Shown: positions 23,130 through 32,557, numbered from the stretch's first letter. The stretch is DNA of 64,000 nt from Streptomyces sp. NBC_01267 (GCF_036241575.1 NZ_CP108455.1:5273501-5337500), one strand, 5' to 3'. Program-made: numbers and translations. The notes: generated by a model from the letters alone, not told the origin.

Positions 23130-24794
23130 ATGGCCAGGGAATTCCAGCGGGGCCACAAGGCCAAGATCAGCGACCTCACAGCGGGCACGGATCTGTATGT
23201 AGGTGTACAGATCGCCGGAGCCGGGCTGACCTTCGACATCAGCTGCTTCGGACTCGACGCCGACGAACAGCTTTCGGACGACCGGTATTTCGTCTTCTTC
23301 AATCAGCCGAAGTCGCCCGAGGAGTCGATTCAGCTCCTCGGTGCGCAGGCCGGTGACACCGAGTCGTTCCGTGTCACGCTCGACCGTGTCCCCGCGGAGA
23401 TCCAGAAGCTCTCGTTCACCGCGACGATCGACGGCGCCGGCCAGATGTCACAGGTCGGGCCCGGCTACATCCGTATCGTCGCGGGCGGTGACGAGGTCGC
23501 CAGATACGCCTTCACCGGTGCGGAGTTCACCACCGAGCGCGCGGTCATGCTGGGCGACTTCTACCTGAAGGACGTCTGGCGTTTCGCCGCGGTCGGCCAG
23601 GGTTTCGACGGAGGGCTCGACGCGCTCCTGCGGAACTTCGGCGGGGAGGTCGCCGAGGAGGAACCGGACCCGCAGCCGCAGGGAGCGCCTCCCGCTTTCG
23701 GCGTGCCCGCCTTCGCCGCCCCCGCGGCGGAGCCCGCACCGGCCCCGTCGTTCGGTGCCCCGCCCGCACCTCCCGAGCAGGCTCGGCCGCCCCAGGTCCC
23801 GCAGCCCGCCCCGCCGTTCGGTGGCCCGGCGGCGGTGCCCCAGCCCCCGGCGCCCGTCCCGCCGTCGGTGCACGCGGCGCCGACGATCGTGGCCCCGATG
23901 CACCCGCAGGGCGCCGTACCTCCGCCCGCGCCCGCTCCGTACGCACAGCCGCCCCAACTGCCCCAGCAGCCGCAGTTCGGTCAACCGCCCGCGGGACAGG
24001 TGCCCGACGGGACCCGGCCACCCGGTGCTCCGGCGCCGTACGGCACCCCCATGGCTCCGCCGGCGCCCTTTGGTCAGGCGGCTGCGCCCGGACAGCCCGC
24101 CCCGTACGGCCAGGCACCGCCGCAGGCCGCTGGTCCCGGTCTGCACGCCGCGTTCCAGAAGTACCGCGAGACCGATACCGGCCAGCGCTGGACCCCGCAG
24201 AACAAGTACCTGATGCGGGCCGATCTGACCGTCGGTGACACCCCTGTCCTCGCCCGGCAGGGCAGCATGGTGATGTACCAGGGCAAGGTCGACTTCAGCT
24301 ACAAGGGAGCCGGGTTCGCGGGGCGGGTCGTGGGCCATGCGACCGGCCAGGACATGCAGCTGATGCGCTGCACGGGCCGTGGCCAGGTCTTCTTCGCGGA
24401 GAACAGCACCCATCTGCACCCCATCGAGCTCCAGGGCGACGGCATCTGCGTCTCCGCGCAGAATGTGCTCGCCTTCGACGAGACGCTCCAGTACGAGGTC
24501 CGCAGGATCGAGGGCCACGGCATCCCCGGCGGCGCGCTGTTCACCATGCTGTTCCAGGGCACCGGCACGATCATCGTGAAGACGCACGGCTCACCGGTGG
24601 TCCTGCCGGTCACGCCCACCACCTTCGCCGACTGCAACGCGGTGGTGGCCTGGTCGTCGGCCTCGCAGGTGATCGTCTCCAGCCAGGTCAGGCTGCGGCA
24701 CAACGCCTACGCGGGCAGCAGCGGGGAAAGTGTCAACCTCCAATTCCGGGGTGCGCCCGGGAACTTCATCATCGTCCAGCCGTACGAGGTCTGA
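23130..24794 (+). CDS. TerD-AIM24 fusion protein
   Basis: 554-aa three-part protein. Residues 1-185 form a TerD-like domain (GAGLTFDISCFGLDADEQL, FFNQPKSPE, YAFTGAEF); TerD domains bind calcium and belong to tellurite/stress-resistance sets. Residues about 190-340 are a Pro/Ala/Gly/Gln-rich linker. Residues about 345-554 are an AIM24 domain (VLARQGSMVMYQGKVDF, MRCTGRGQVFFAE, GNFIIVQPYEV). ATG 23130 follows GGGGGA. A -35/-10-like pair TTGGCC ... TTAGCC lies upstream near 23055-23085. First of three genes. Confidence 0.9.
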   Translation: MAREFQRGHKAKISDLTAGTDLYVGVQIAGAGLTFDISCFGLDADEQLSDDRYFVFFNQPKSPEESIQLLGAQAGDTESFRVTLDRVPAEIQKLSFTATIDGAGQMSQVGPGYIRIVAGGDEVARYAFTGAEFTTERAVMLGDFYLKDVWRFAAVGQGFDGGLDALLRNFGGEVAEEEPDPQPQGAPPAFGVPAFAAPAAEPAPAPSFGAPPAPPEQARPPQVPQPAPPFGGPAAVPQPPAPVPPSVHAAPTIVAPMHPQGAVPPPAPAPYAQPPQLPQQPQFGQPPAGQVPDGTRPPGAPAPYGTPMAPPAPFGQAAAPGQPAPYGQAPPQAAGPGLHAAFQKYRETDTGQRWTPQNKYLMRADLTVGDTPVLARQGSMVMYQGKVDFSYKGAGFAGRVVGHATGQDMQLMRCTGRGQVFFAENSTHLHPIELQGDGICVSAQNVLAFDETLQYEVRRIEGHGIPGGALFTMLFQGTGTIIVKTHGSPVVLPVTPTTFADCNAVVAWSSASQVIVSSQVRLRHNAYAGSSGESVNLQFRGAPGNFIIVQPYEV

Positions 24795-24805
24795 GGGAGC
24801 CCGTC

Positions 24806-25486
24806 ATGAATCAGCAGCTCGCGGGCTACGCCCCGACCCCTGTCTCGGCCCGCATGGAGAACCACGGCAGCAAGATGCTGAAGGTCGCCATGCAGACCGG
24901 CCAGGACCTCTTCGCACGCACCGGTTCGATGGTCGCGTACGAGGGTTTCGTGCAGTACGAGCCGAACCCGCCCGCCGTCCGTCAGATCGCCCGTGACTGG
25001 ATCACCGGCGAGGGCGCTCCACTCATGAAGTGCTCCGGCGACGGCCTGCTCTACCTCGCCGACTACGGCGCCGACGTCGTGGTGATCAATCTCGACAACG
25101 AGGCGCTGTCGGTCAACGGCAGCAATCTGCTGGCCCTCGACGCGAGCCTGACCTGGGGTGTGGAGCGGGTCAAGGGCATGGCCAAGTTCGCCGGCCAGGG
25201 GTTGTGGAACATCCAGGTCTCGGGCTGCGGCTGGGTCGCCATCACCTCGCGCGGCACACCGATCGTCGTCGACTGCGGCAGTGGCGAGGACGAGACGTAC
25301 GTCGATCCGGACGCCCTCGTCGCCTGGTCGCCGAACCTGAAGGTGAAGGGCAAGCGCAGCTTCAAGGCCGGTTCGCTGATCGGGCGGGGCAGCGGGGAGG
25401 CGTACCAGATGGCCTTCTCCGGCCAGGGCATCGTCGTCGTGCAGCCCAGCGAGGACAGCACCGACCGCCTGCGGATCCGGAACTGA
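24806..25486 (+). CDS. AIM24-family protein
   Basis: 226-aa beta-helix protein of the AIM24 family (DUF124, named after a mitochondrial protein). Signature stretches: TGQDLFARTGSMVAYEG, LYLADYGADV and GQGIVVVQPSE. Starts 11 bases after the TerD-AIM24 gene with GAGGGAG as ribosome site. No signal peptide. Function of bacterial AIM24 proteins is unclear; they often occur in sets with TerD genes. Confidence 0.9.
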   Translation: MNQQLAGYAPTPVSARMENHGSKMLKVAMQTGQDLFARTGSMVAYEGFVQYEPNPPAVRQIARDWITGEGAPLMKCSGDGLLYLADYGADVVVINLDNEALSVNGSNLLALDASLTWGVERVKGMAKFAGQGLWNIQVSGCGWVAITSRGTPIVVDCGSGEDETYVDPDALVAWSPNLKVKGKRSFKAGSLIGRGSGEAYQMAFSGQGIVVVQPSEDSTDRLRIRN

Positions 25487-25502
25487 GGGGAGCCAGAACA
25501 CC

Positions 25503-26258
25503 ATGCAGAGCCCGCTTTTCAGCTATACGGAGCAGCAGACCCAGGACCGGTACACGGTGCAGAACCCGCAGTTGCTGCGGGTCACACTGGCCGGGTACGA
25601 CGACATCCTCGCCCGCAAGGGCGCCATGGTCGCGTACCAGGGACTGATCGAATTCGACGCCGAGTACCAGTCGCACCAGGAGCAGCGGGCGCGCGCGTAC
25701 ACCGGGGAGGGCCTCGATCTGATGCGCTGCCACGGACAGGGCACCGTGTACTTCGCCAACCTCGCGCAGCACGTGCATGTGGTGGACGTCGACCACGAGG
25801 GCCTGACGGTCGACAGCGCGTATGTCCTGGCGATGGACTCCAGCCTGAACCACACGGTCGTCGCGGTGGACAGTCAGTACGGAATCTCCGGATCCGGCAA
25901 GTACCAGCTCAACATCACCGGGCAGGGCAAGGTCGCGCTGATGACCTCTGGCCAGCCGTTGATGATGCAGGTCACGCCGGACAAGTACGTCAACGCCGAC
26001 GCCGATGCGATCGTCGCCTGGTCGTCGGGCCTGCGGGTGCAGATGCAGGCCCAGACGCACTCGTCGGGTGTACGGCGGCGCCGGGGCAGCAGCGGTGAGG
26101 GCTGGGAGCTCAGCTTCCTCGGGCAGGGCTTCGCGCTCGTCCAGCCCAGCGAGGTGATGCCGCCGCAGAACGCGAACATCGGGGACGGGGCGCTCGCGCA
26201 GTTCGGTCTGGGGCACCAGGGGGCGCACGGTCAGAACCGGGACAACGCCTGGAACTGA
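25503..26258 (+). CDS. AIM24-family protein, third of the cluster
   Basis: 251-aa AIM24 paralogue: DDILARKGAMVAYQGL, MRCHGQGTVYFAN, LDSS-like beta strands and GQGFALVQPSE near the end. A tail rich in Gly, Asn and Gln (about 225-251) is specific to this copy. A basic loop RRRRGSSG lies before the last strands. Starts 16 bases after the preceding gene; a long hairpin ends the unit. Confidence 0.9.
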   Translation: MQSPLFSYTEQQTQDRYTVQNPQLLRVTLAGYDDILARKGAMVAYQGLIEFDAEYQSHQEQRARAYTGEGLDLMRCHGQGTVYFANLAQHVHVVDVDHEGLTVDSAYVLAMDSSLNHTVVAVDSQYGISGSGKYQLNITGQGKVALMTSGQPLMMQVTPDKYVNADADAIVAWSSGLRVQMQAQTHSSGVRRRRGSSGEGWELSFLGQGFALVQPSEVMPPQNANIGDGALAQFGLGHQGAHGQNRDNAWN

Positions 26259-26295
26259 CGCCTCCGGGACAGCGGCAAGAGGCAGGTAAGGGACA

Positions 26296-26337
26296 GCGGT
26301 GAGGGGCAGGTCTCCTGGGAGACCTGCCCCTCACCGC
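26296..26337. terminator. Long perfect hairpin between convergent genes
   Basis: Twenty paired bases (26296-26315 with 26318-26337) around a two-base centre lie between the AIM24 unit and the convergent Nudix gene. No T-run on either side. Likely bidirectional terminator. Confidence 0.8.
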
Positions 26338-26377
26338 CTACCGCCGCATACCCGCTCCCCGCGGCGGCGGACGGTCG

Positions 26378-26899
26378 TCAGAGTGCCGCGCGTGCGGCGC
26401 TCATCAGCTGCCGGACCGATGTGTCGGCCACCGAAGCCACCTCGTCGTAGTCGAACCAGCGCAGGTCCAGTGACTCGTCGCTGATCAGTTCCACCGCGCC
26501 GGGCGGTGCCAGCGCCGCGTACTGCACGTCGAGATGCCAGTTGCAGGGGGCCGGAATGCTGTGCCGGTCCAGCCGGAGGGGACCGCCGGGCAGCAGCGTC
26601 AGCGCCTCGATGCCGGATTCCTCCGTCGCCTCGCGCAGCGCCGCCGCCGCGAGCGTCGCATCACCCGGCTCGCAGTGCCCGCCCATCTGGAGCCACATCC
26701 GCAGCTTCTTGTGCAGGGTGAGCAGTACGCGCCCGCGCTGCGGATCCACCACCAGGGCGCTCGCCGTGACGTGCCCGGCCCCGCAGGCCTTCCACATGCC
26801 GTCGGGGTGAGCCGCCAGGTGGTCCAGATACCGCTGCCGCAGCTCTTCCTGGTCCTCGTAGTTCTTCAGTACGAAGACCGCGTCGTCGTACAGGCTCAC
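26378..26899 (-). CDS. Nudix hydrolase
   Basis: 173-aa Nudix protein. The box reads GGHCEPGDATL, then REATEESGI; the first Glu of the consensus is Asp. HKKLRMWLQMGGH precedes it. GTG 26899 overlaps the stop of the metalloprotease gene (GTGA), so the two are co-translated. Substrate unknown; the closest general type is an ADP-ribose- or nucleotide-sugar-like Nudix enzyme, but this is not resolved. Confidence 0.88.
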   Translation of the reverse strand: MSLYDDAVFVLKNYEDQEELRQRYLDHLAAHPDGMWKACGAGHVTASALVVDPQRGRVLLTLHKKLRMWLQMGGHCEPGDATLAAAALREATEESGIEALTLLPGGPLRLDRHSIPAPCNWHLDVQYAALAPPGAVELISDESLDLRWFDYDEVASVADTSVRQLMSAARAAL

Positions 26900-28398
26900 T
26901 TGTCGGTGTCGCCCTCTTCGTCGCCGGATCCGCCCTTGGCGCTGTCGTCCGGGGAGCCACTGTCCGGGGACGGGGAGCCGCTGTCGGGGGAGTCCGCCGC
27001 CCGGGGGCTGTCGCTCGCGCCGCCCTTGGTGAGGTCGGGCTTTCCGCCGCCCGCCGCCTCGCCGAGCATCTTGTCCAGCTCGGAGAAGTCCAGGTGCTCG
27101 TGGTGGACGAAACCGTCCGGGTCGTCCAGGTCGGACGCGGTCGGCAGCATGTCCGGGTGCTCCCAGAGCGCGTCGCGTCCATCGACACCACGGGCGTCCG
27201 TGAGCGAGGCCCACAGCCGCGAGGCGTCGCGCAGCCGCCGCGGACGCAGCTCCAGGCCGATCAGCGTGGCGAAGGTCTGCTCGGCGGGACCGCCGGAGGC
27301 CCGGCGCCGGCGCAGTGTCTCGCGCAGCCGCTCGGCCGAGGTCAGACGGGACTTCGCGGCCTCGTGGACCACCGCGTCCACCCAGCCCTCGACGAGGGCG
27401 AGCGCGGTCTCCAGCCGGGCCAGCGCGGCCTTCTGCTCCGGGGTGTCCTCCGGCTGGAACATGCCCTGCTGGAGTGCTTCCTGCAGCTGCTCGGGGTGCG
27501 ACGGGTCGAGCTGGCCGACGACGTCCTCCAGCTTGGAGGTGTCGACCTTGATCCCGCGGGCGTACCCCTCGACCGCGCCGAACAGGTGCGAGCGAAGCCA
27601 CGGCACATGGGCGAAGAGCCGCTGGTGGGCGGCCTCACGCAGGGCCAGGTACAGCCGTACCTCGTTCTTGTCGACGCCCAGGTCCTTGCCGAAGGCCTCG
27701 ATGTTCAGCGGAAGCAGCGCAGCCTTGCCCGCCGGTCCGAGCGGGAGTCCGATGTCGGTCGAACCGACGACCTCGCCCGCCAGTACGCCGACAGCCTGCC
27801 CGATCTGCTGGCCGAACATGGCTCCGCCCATGGACCGCATCATGCCGAGAAGCGGGCCGGCCATGGCCTGCATCTCCTCGGGCAGTACGCCGCCCATCGC
27901 GGCTCCGACGCGCTCCGCGACCGGGTCGACGAGTTCCTTCCACACCGGCAGGGTCGCCTCGACCCATTCGGCGCGGCTCCAGGCGACCGCGGTGCCCGCA
28001 CCGGAGGGCAGCGACGTCGCGCCGTCCAGCCAGATGTCGGCGAGACGCAGCGCCTCCTCGACCGCGGACCGCTCGGCCGGGCCCACGCTGCTGTCCTTGG
28101 TGCCGTCCGCGGTGCCCTGGGCGACCGTCTGACGTGCGAGGTCCTTGGCCATGTCCCAGTTCACGGGACCGCCCTCGTAGCTCAGCATCTGGCCGAGCTG
28201 CTGGAAGGCCGCGCCCAGGTCGTTCGGGTTCATCGAACCGAACATCGCCGCGAACGGGTTGTCGCCGCCGGTACCGGGGCCGAACCCGAGGGGGTTCTGC
28301 GGGGAGTTCCCGCCGCCACGGCTGTCCTTGCTCTTGCCCTCGTCGCCGTCCTCCGGCTCCTCCGGCGGAAGGCCGAATCCGAATGGAGTGTCACTCAC
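26896..28398 (-). CDS. DUF2342/zinc-dependent metalloprotease-like protein
   Basis: 500-aa cytosolic protein of the actinobacterial DUF2342 family, annotated as zinc-dependent metalloprotease. The N-terminus is Gly/Pro-rich (FGFGLPPEEPEDG), then a helical body with PLGPAGKAALLPLNIEAFG and LREAAHQRLFAHVPWL; the Glu/His of REAAHQRLF sit where a zincin helix is expected. The C-terminal 60 residues are acidic and low complexity. GTG 28398 follows GAGGAAA. Conserved neighbour of the PDZ/Lon-like gene (Rv3195-like). Activity is inferred from family annotation. Confidence 0.8.
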   Translation of the reverse strand: MSDTPFGFGLPPEEPEDGDEGKSKDSRGGGNSPQNPLGFGPGTGGDNPFAAMFGSMNPNDLGAAFQQLGQMLSYEGGPVNWDMAKDLARQTVAQGTADGTKDSSVGPAERSAVEEALRLADIWLDGATSLPSGAGTAVAWSRAEWVEATLPVWKELVDPVAERVGAAMGGVLPEEMQAMAGPLLGMMRSMGGAMFGQQIGQAVGVLAGEVVGSTDIGLPLGPAGKAALLPLNIEAFGKDLGVDKNEVRLYLALREAAHQRLFAHVPWLRSHLFGAVEGYARGIKVDTSKLEDVVGQLDPSHPEQLQEALQQGMFQPEDTPEQKAALARLETALALVEGWVDAVVHEAAKSRLTSAERLRETLRRRRASGGPAEQTFATLIGLELRPRRLRDASRLWASLTDARGVDGRDALWEHPDMLPTASDLDDPDGFVHHEHLDFSELDKMLGEAAGGGKPDLTKGGASDSPRAADSPDSGSPSPDSGSPDDSAKGGSGDEEGDTDK

Positions 28399-28639
28399 GG
28401 GTTTCCTCGGCTCGTAGGGCCGTCGACCGAGAGGCCGACAGCGATTGCCCGACAACACCACCCAGGGTAGGGGGTGGCCGCCCGGTCAGGCCGGGTCCGA
28501 CCGGGCGGCTCTCCACAGACACCCGGTCCGGATGAGGGCTCAGTGCTTTCCTCACGCCTGGGCTGCGGCAGGATGGACGCCACCTGGTCCGTACGTGTCA
28601 GTTCGTGTACGTACTGAAGACAACCGCTGGAGACGCCTG

Positions 28640-29752
28640 GTGAGTTCCCCAGATCCGCAGGTTCGCGCAGCGCGAAACCTCTCAACCAAGTCCACCCGAG
28701 GACCCGTCGTCGCGGTCACCGGGGCCGCTTCCGGCATCGGGGCCCTGCTCACCCGGCGCCTGGCCGAGTCCGACGAGGTCAAGCGGGTCGTGGCCATGGA
28801 CGAGCGGCGCGGTGACGTGCCCGAGGCACACTGGCACGTCCTGGACGTGCGCGACCCGGCGATCGCCGAGAAGCTGCGCGGCGCAGACGTCGTGGTGCAT
28901 CTGGCACTCGACCTCGATCTGGAGACCGACGCCGCGGCCCGTACGGCGTACAACGTGCGCGGAACCCAGACCGTCCTCACGGCGGCAGCCGCCGCCGGGG
29001 TCCACCGGGTCGTCCTGTGCACGTCAGCGATGGTCTACGGCGCACTGCCCGACAACGACATTCCGCTCTCCGAGGACGCCGAGCTGCGGGCCACCGCGGA
29101 AGCCACCGGCGTCGGCGACCTCCTGGAGATCGAGCGGCTGGGCCGCCGTGCGCCGCGCGCGCACCCGGGGCTGAACGTCACCGTGGTCAGGCCCGCGGTC
29201 CTGGTGGGCGGCACGGACACCGCGCTCACCCGTTACTTCGAGTCGCCTCGGCTGCTCGTGGTCGCGGGAACCCGTCCCACCTGGCAGTTCTGCCATGTGG
29301 ACGACCTGGTCAGCGCGCTGGAGTACGCGGCGCTCGAAAAGGTCGACGGGGAGTTCGCGGTCGGCTGCGACGGCTGGCTGGAACAGGGCGAGGTCGAGGA
29401 ACTCAGCGGCATCCGCCGGATGGAGCTGCCGTCCGCGGTCGCTCTCGGAGCCGCCGCACGGCTGCACCGCATCGGGCTCACCCCCTCACCGGCCGGGGAC
29501 CTGGCGTACACGATGCACCCCTGGGTGGTCAGCGTCGGCAGGCTCCACGACGCGGGCTGGCGACCCCGATGGACCAACGAGGAAGTCCTCGCCGAACTGC
29601 TCGAAGAGGTCGCCGGCCGGCACACCGTCGCCGGCCGTCGGCTCGGCCGCAAGGACGCCACGGCCGCGGGCGCCGCCGGTGCCACGGTCGCGCTGCTCGG
29701 CACCGCCGCGCTGGTGCGGCGCGCCCGCAAGGCCAGGCGCGGACGCATCTGA
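28640..29752 (+). CDS. SDR/NAD-dependent epimerase-like protein lacking the YxxxK pair
   Basis: 370-aa protein with an N-terminal Rossmann fold: VAVTGAASGIGALL binds the dinucleotide, and VLDVRDP, VVHLALDLD and TSAMVYGAL follow the extended-SDR pattern. Where a catalytic Tyr-x-x-x-Lys is expected the sequence reads GDLLEIERLGRR, so the usual catalytic pair is missing. The C-terminus (about 335-360) has a hydrophobic segment GAAGATVALLGTAALV followed by basic residues, possibly a tail anchor. GTG 28640 lies 6 bases after GGAGA. A binding or sensor role is possible. Confidence 0.8.
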   Translation: MSSPDPQVRAARNLSTKSTRGPVVAVTGAASGIGALLTRRLAESDEVKRVVAMDERRGDVPEAHWHVLDVRDPAIAEKLRGADVVVHLALDLDLETDAAARTAYNVRGTQTVLTAAAAAGVHRVVLCTSAMVYGALPDNDIPLSEDAELRATAEATGVGDLLEIERLGRRAPRAHPGLNVTVVRPAVLVGGTDTALTRYFESPRLLVVAGTRPTWQFCHVDDLVSALEYAALEKVDGEFAVGCDGWLEQGEVEELSGIRRMELPSAVALGAAARLHRIGLTPSPAGDLAYTMHPWVVSVGRLHDAGWRPRWTNEEVLAELLEEVAGRHTVAGRRLGRKDATAAGAAGATVALLGTAALVRRARKARRGRI

Positions 29753-29907
29753 CGGGACCGCACGGAGGCCGGGCCGGGCCGGGTCGGCCACCGCCGGTGG
29801 CCGGGACTTCGCGGCGGGCGCCCTGTAGGACGCTCCAAGCCGCACCCGCGCGTACCGGGCGAAAGCGCTATTCCGCGCTGTCGGCCGGGTACGGCACCAT
29901 GGGCGCC

Positions 29908-30366
29908 ATGGCACCCATCCACGACCACCCGGGCGAGTACGCGGCACAGGACCCGATCCGGCTGCTGGCGGTCCGCGACACCCCGCTGAGCATCGACGAG
30001 GTCTTCCGGGCGGTCGGTGACGACGCCGCGGGCGGCACCGCGCTGTTCGTCGGCACGGTGCGCAACCACGACGGCGGCACCGACGTCGACGCGCTCGGCT
30101 ACTCGTGCCACCCCTCGGCCGAGGCCGAGATGCGCCGGATCGCGGAGAAGGTCGTCGCGGACTTCCCGGTGCGGGCGCTGGCCGCCGTCCACCGGGTGGG
30201 TGATCTCGCCGTGGGTGATCTCGCCGTCGTCGTCGCGGTTTCCTGCCCGCACCGCGGCGAGGCGTTCGACGCCTGCCGCAAGCTCATCGACGACCTCAAG
30301 CACGAGGTGCCGATATGGAAACACCAGACGTTCTCGGACGGCACGCAGGAGTGGGTCGGCGTCTGA
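29908..30366 (+). CDS. moaE: Molybdopterin synthase large subunit MoaE
   Basis: 152-aa MoaE, which with MoaD converts cyclic pyranopterin to molybdopterin. Conserved FVGTVRNHDGG, YSCHPSAEAEM, AAVHRVGDL and the Lys in VPIWKHQ are present. A duplicated GDLAV (positions 30200-30228) makes a small in-frame repeat. ATG 29908 is used; ATG 29899 would add three residues, and neither has a strong ribosome site. No other molybdopterin genes are nearby. Confidence 0.93.
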   Translation: MAPIHDHPGEYAAQDPIRLLAVRDTPLSIDEVFRAVGDDAAGGTALFVGTVRNHDGGTDVDALGYSCHPSAEAEMRRIAEKVVADFPVRALAAVHRVGDLAVGDLAVVVAVSCPHRGEAFDACRKLIDDLKHEVPIWKHQTFSDGTQEWVGV

Positions 30367-30523
30367 CGGCCGAAGGCGCTGACGCGCTGCCCCGCGTACG
30401 GCGTGTCGCTCGACCCGATGCCCGATTTGCGTAACCGTGACCCTGGCGCGAGCGTGGGATCCGCAGGTGGCTAATCTGCTGATCAGTCGGTTCGCGACTG
30501 CTCACGGGGGTCGGGAGGTCGGG

Positions 30524-30709
30524 ATGGGCGCACTCGCCTGGTTGTTGATACCACTCTTCGCCGCGGTCGGAGCTGCTCTGTGGAGCAGATGGGCCGGCCG
30601 GCAGCGCAGGTCCGGTGACGGCGCCGAGCTGGCCGGGTACACGCGTTTCCGCGAGGCGATGGACCGTGAGGCCATGGACAGGGCCGGGGCCGGATCCGAC
30701 GTTCTCTGA
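30524..30709 (+). CDS. Small single-helix membrane protein
   Basis: 61-aa protein: one membrane segment (LAWLLIPLFAAVGAALW) then a basic, charged tail (RWAGRQRR ... FREAMDREAMDR) predicted to be cytosolic. GGGAGG lies 5 bases before ATG 30524, a strong ribosome site. It precedes the PDZ/Lon-like protease gene by about 140 bases and may be its small partner; no family name is known. Confidence 0.75.
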   Translation: MGALAWLLIPLFAAVGAALWSRWAGRQRRSGDGAELAGYTRFREAMDREAMDRAGAGSDVL

Positions 30710-30846
30710 CCGCGGGGCGCGAGCGGTACGTGTCGAGTGCGCGTCGAGCAGGCGTCGAGCAGCGGTACGGAACCGCGAGGGCCGCGGCGCCCCGTACGGC
30801 CCGGCCCCAGGGGTGGACCGAAGGACCCGTCCCGTACTGTCGTTCC

Positions 30847-31941
30847 ATGCCACGCCGCACTCTGACGCTGCTCACCTCCACGCTGGTGCTGATCGCGCTG
30901 CTCTGCGGCGGAGTGTTCCTCTCCGTGCCGTACGCGGAGATGAGTCCCGGGCCGACGGTGAACACGCTCGGCAAGGAGAGCGGCGAGCCGGTGCTCCAGA
31001 TCTCCGGTCACCAGACCTACCCGGCGAGCGGTCACCTCAACATGGTGACGGTCCGGGTCACGACCGCGGACTACCACATGAACCTGGTCGAGGCGGTCTA
31101 CGGCTGGCTCGCGCACGACAGCGTGGTCGTCCCGCACGACACCCTCTATCCGAGCGGCACGACGGAGCAGCAGTCCACCCAGCAGAACGCCGAGGAATTC
31201 AGCCAGTCCCAGGAGAGCGCCAAGGTCGCGGCCCTCACCGAGCTCGGCATCCCGGTCAAGTCCCGCACCGTCGTCTCCACAGTCGTCAAGGGCAGCCCCG
31301 CCGAGGGGAAGCTGCACGCGGGAGACGTCATCAGGAGCGTGGACGGTACGGCGGTCAAGGAACCCGGCGACGTGTCGAAGCTGGTCACCAAGCACAAGCC
31401 CGGCCGGCGCGTCGTCTTCACCGTCGTCCCGGTCAAGGCGGCGGCAGCGGCGGAGAAGGCGCACACCGAGCCGCAGCAGACCGAGAACGTCACGATCACC
31501 ACGACGAAGGCACCGGCTCCGGACGAGGACCGGGCGATCGTGGGCATCACAGCCGCTACCGACCACACGTTCCCCTTCAAGATCGACATCAAGCTCGCCG
31601 ACGTGGGTGGTCCGAGCGCGGGGCTGATGTTCTCCCTCGGCCTCGTGGACAAGCTGACACCGGGCGACCTGACCGGCGGCAAGTTCGTCGCGGGCACCGG
31701 CACGATCGACGACAAGGGCGTGGTCGGCCCGATCGGCGGCGTCGACATGAAGCTCATCGGCGCGCGGAACGCGGGCGCGCGGTACTTCCTGACGCCCACC
31801 GAGAACTGCTCGGCCGCAGCCGCCGACACCCCGGCCGGTCTCACCCTGGTGCGGGTGAAGACCATCCAGGACGCGAAGAAGTCGCTGGACGAGATCCGCA
31901 CGGGCGACACCGCCGCACTGCCCAGCTGCTCGGCCAAGTAG
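30847..31941 (+). CDS. Membrane-anchored PDZ and Lon-like serine protease
   Basis: 364-aa protease. An N-terminal signal-anchor (LTSTLVLIALLCGGVFL) exports the rest. A PDZ domain (about 135-215, VVSTVVKGSPAEGKL, AGDVIRSVDG) is followed by a Lon-type proteolytic domain with Ser in VGGPSAGLMF and Lys in GVDMKLIGARNAGA, the Ser-Lys dyad. YlbL/Rv3194c-type. It precedes, convergently, a PPA1309 gene, and then UPF0182 as in mycobacteria. Likely acts on the outer face of the membrane; substrate unknown. Confidence 0.92.
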   Translation: MPRRTLTLLTSTLVLIALLCGGVFLSVPYAEMSPGPTVNTLGKESGEPVLQISGHQTYPASGHLNMVTVRVTTADYHMNLVEAVYGWLAHDSVVVPHDTLYPSGTTEQQSTQQNAEEFSQSQESAKVAALTELGIPVKSRTVVSTVVKGSPAEGKLHAGDVIRSVDGTAVKEPGDVSKLVTKHKPGRRVVFTVVPVKAAAAAEKAHTEPQQTENVTITTTKAPAPDEDRAIVGITAATDHTFPFKIDIKLADVGGPSAGLMFSLGLVDKLTPGDLTGGKFVAGTGTIDDKGVVGPIGGVDMKLIGARNAGARYFLTPTENCSAAAADTPAGLTLVRVKTIQDAKKSLDEIRTGDTAALPSCSAK

Positions 31942-31996
31942 GACGTTACCGGGCGTCCCTGGACGAACCGGGCAGCCGGGCGGCGCGCGGGAGGCC

Positions 31997-32557
31997 CTAC
32001 GCCTCGAAGGTCACCGAGAGCGCGTCGGCGAGGCCCGGAACCAGCTCGGACCCGGTGAGTACCTCGTTGGGCGAGTCCTTCGCGCGCAGCCGCAGCGCCG
32101 ACTCACGGGTGCCGTCCCGCAGCACCGCCACCGTCATCCGTACCTCCTGACGGTCCGGGTGCCCGGCGACCCAGTCCGTCAGCTGCGACTCGGACATCCC
32201 CTCCGGCACGGACGCCTCGGCGGACGGCGGCAGCATCAGCCGCTCGACCGTCATCGCGCAGCCCGCCACCGCGTCGGGCCAGGCGATCGTGGCGAGGAAC
32301 TCGTCGAGCGGAGTGGTGGACGGGATCTCGTCCTGCTCCACGGGGGTCAGCGAAGCGGTGGGCTCGGCGCTGTCCAGGCCGAGCTGGGCGGCGAGGCCGG
32401 GCTCCTGGGTACGGAGCTTCGCGGTGTCCACGAGTGCGAAGAGGCGGGCGGGCTGGTCCCAGCCGAGGCCGGACGCGTACTCGTCGATTTCGAGCACCGC
32501 CACGGTGAGCGGACTGGCGGCCATCGGGGGCCCTGAGGGCGAAGAGAGGTTGGGCAT
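31997..32557 (-). CDS. PPA1309-family protein
   Basis: 186-aa soluble protein of the actinobacterial PPA1309 family. Recognisable stretches are AVLEIDEYASGLGWDQP, LFALVDTAKL and ESALRLRAKDSPNEV. No catalytic motif. Starts at ATG 32557; a later ATG (MAASPL) is an alternative. It lies in its usual place between the PDZ/Lon-like gene and UPF0182. Function unknown. Confidence 0.85.
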   Translation of the reverse strand: MPNLSSPSGPPMAASPLTVAVLEIDEYASGLGWDQPARLFALVDTAKLRTQEPGLAAQLGLDSAEPTASLTPVEQDEIPSTTPLDEFLATIAWPDAVAGCAMTVERLMLPPSAEASVPEGMSESQLTDWVAGHPDRQEVRMTVAVLRDGTRESALRLRAKDSPNEVLTGSELVPGLADALSVTFEA

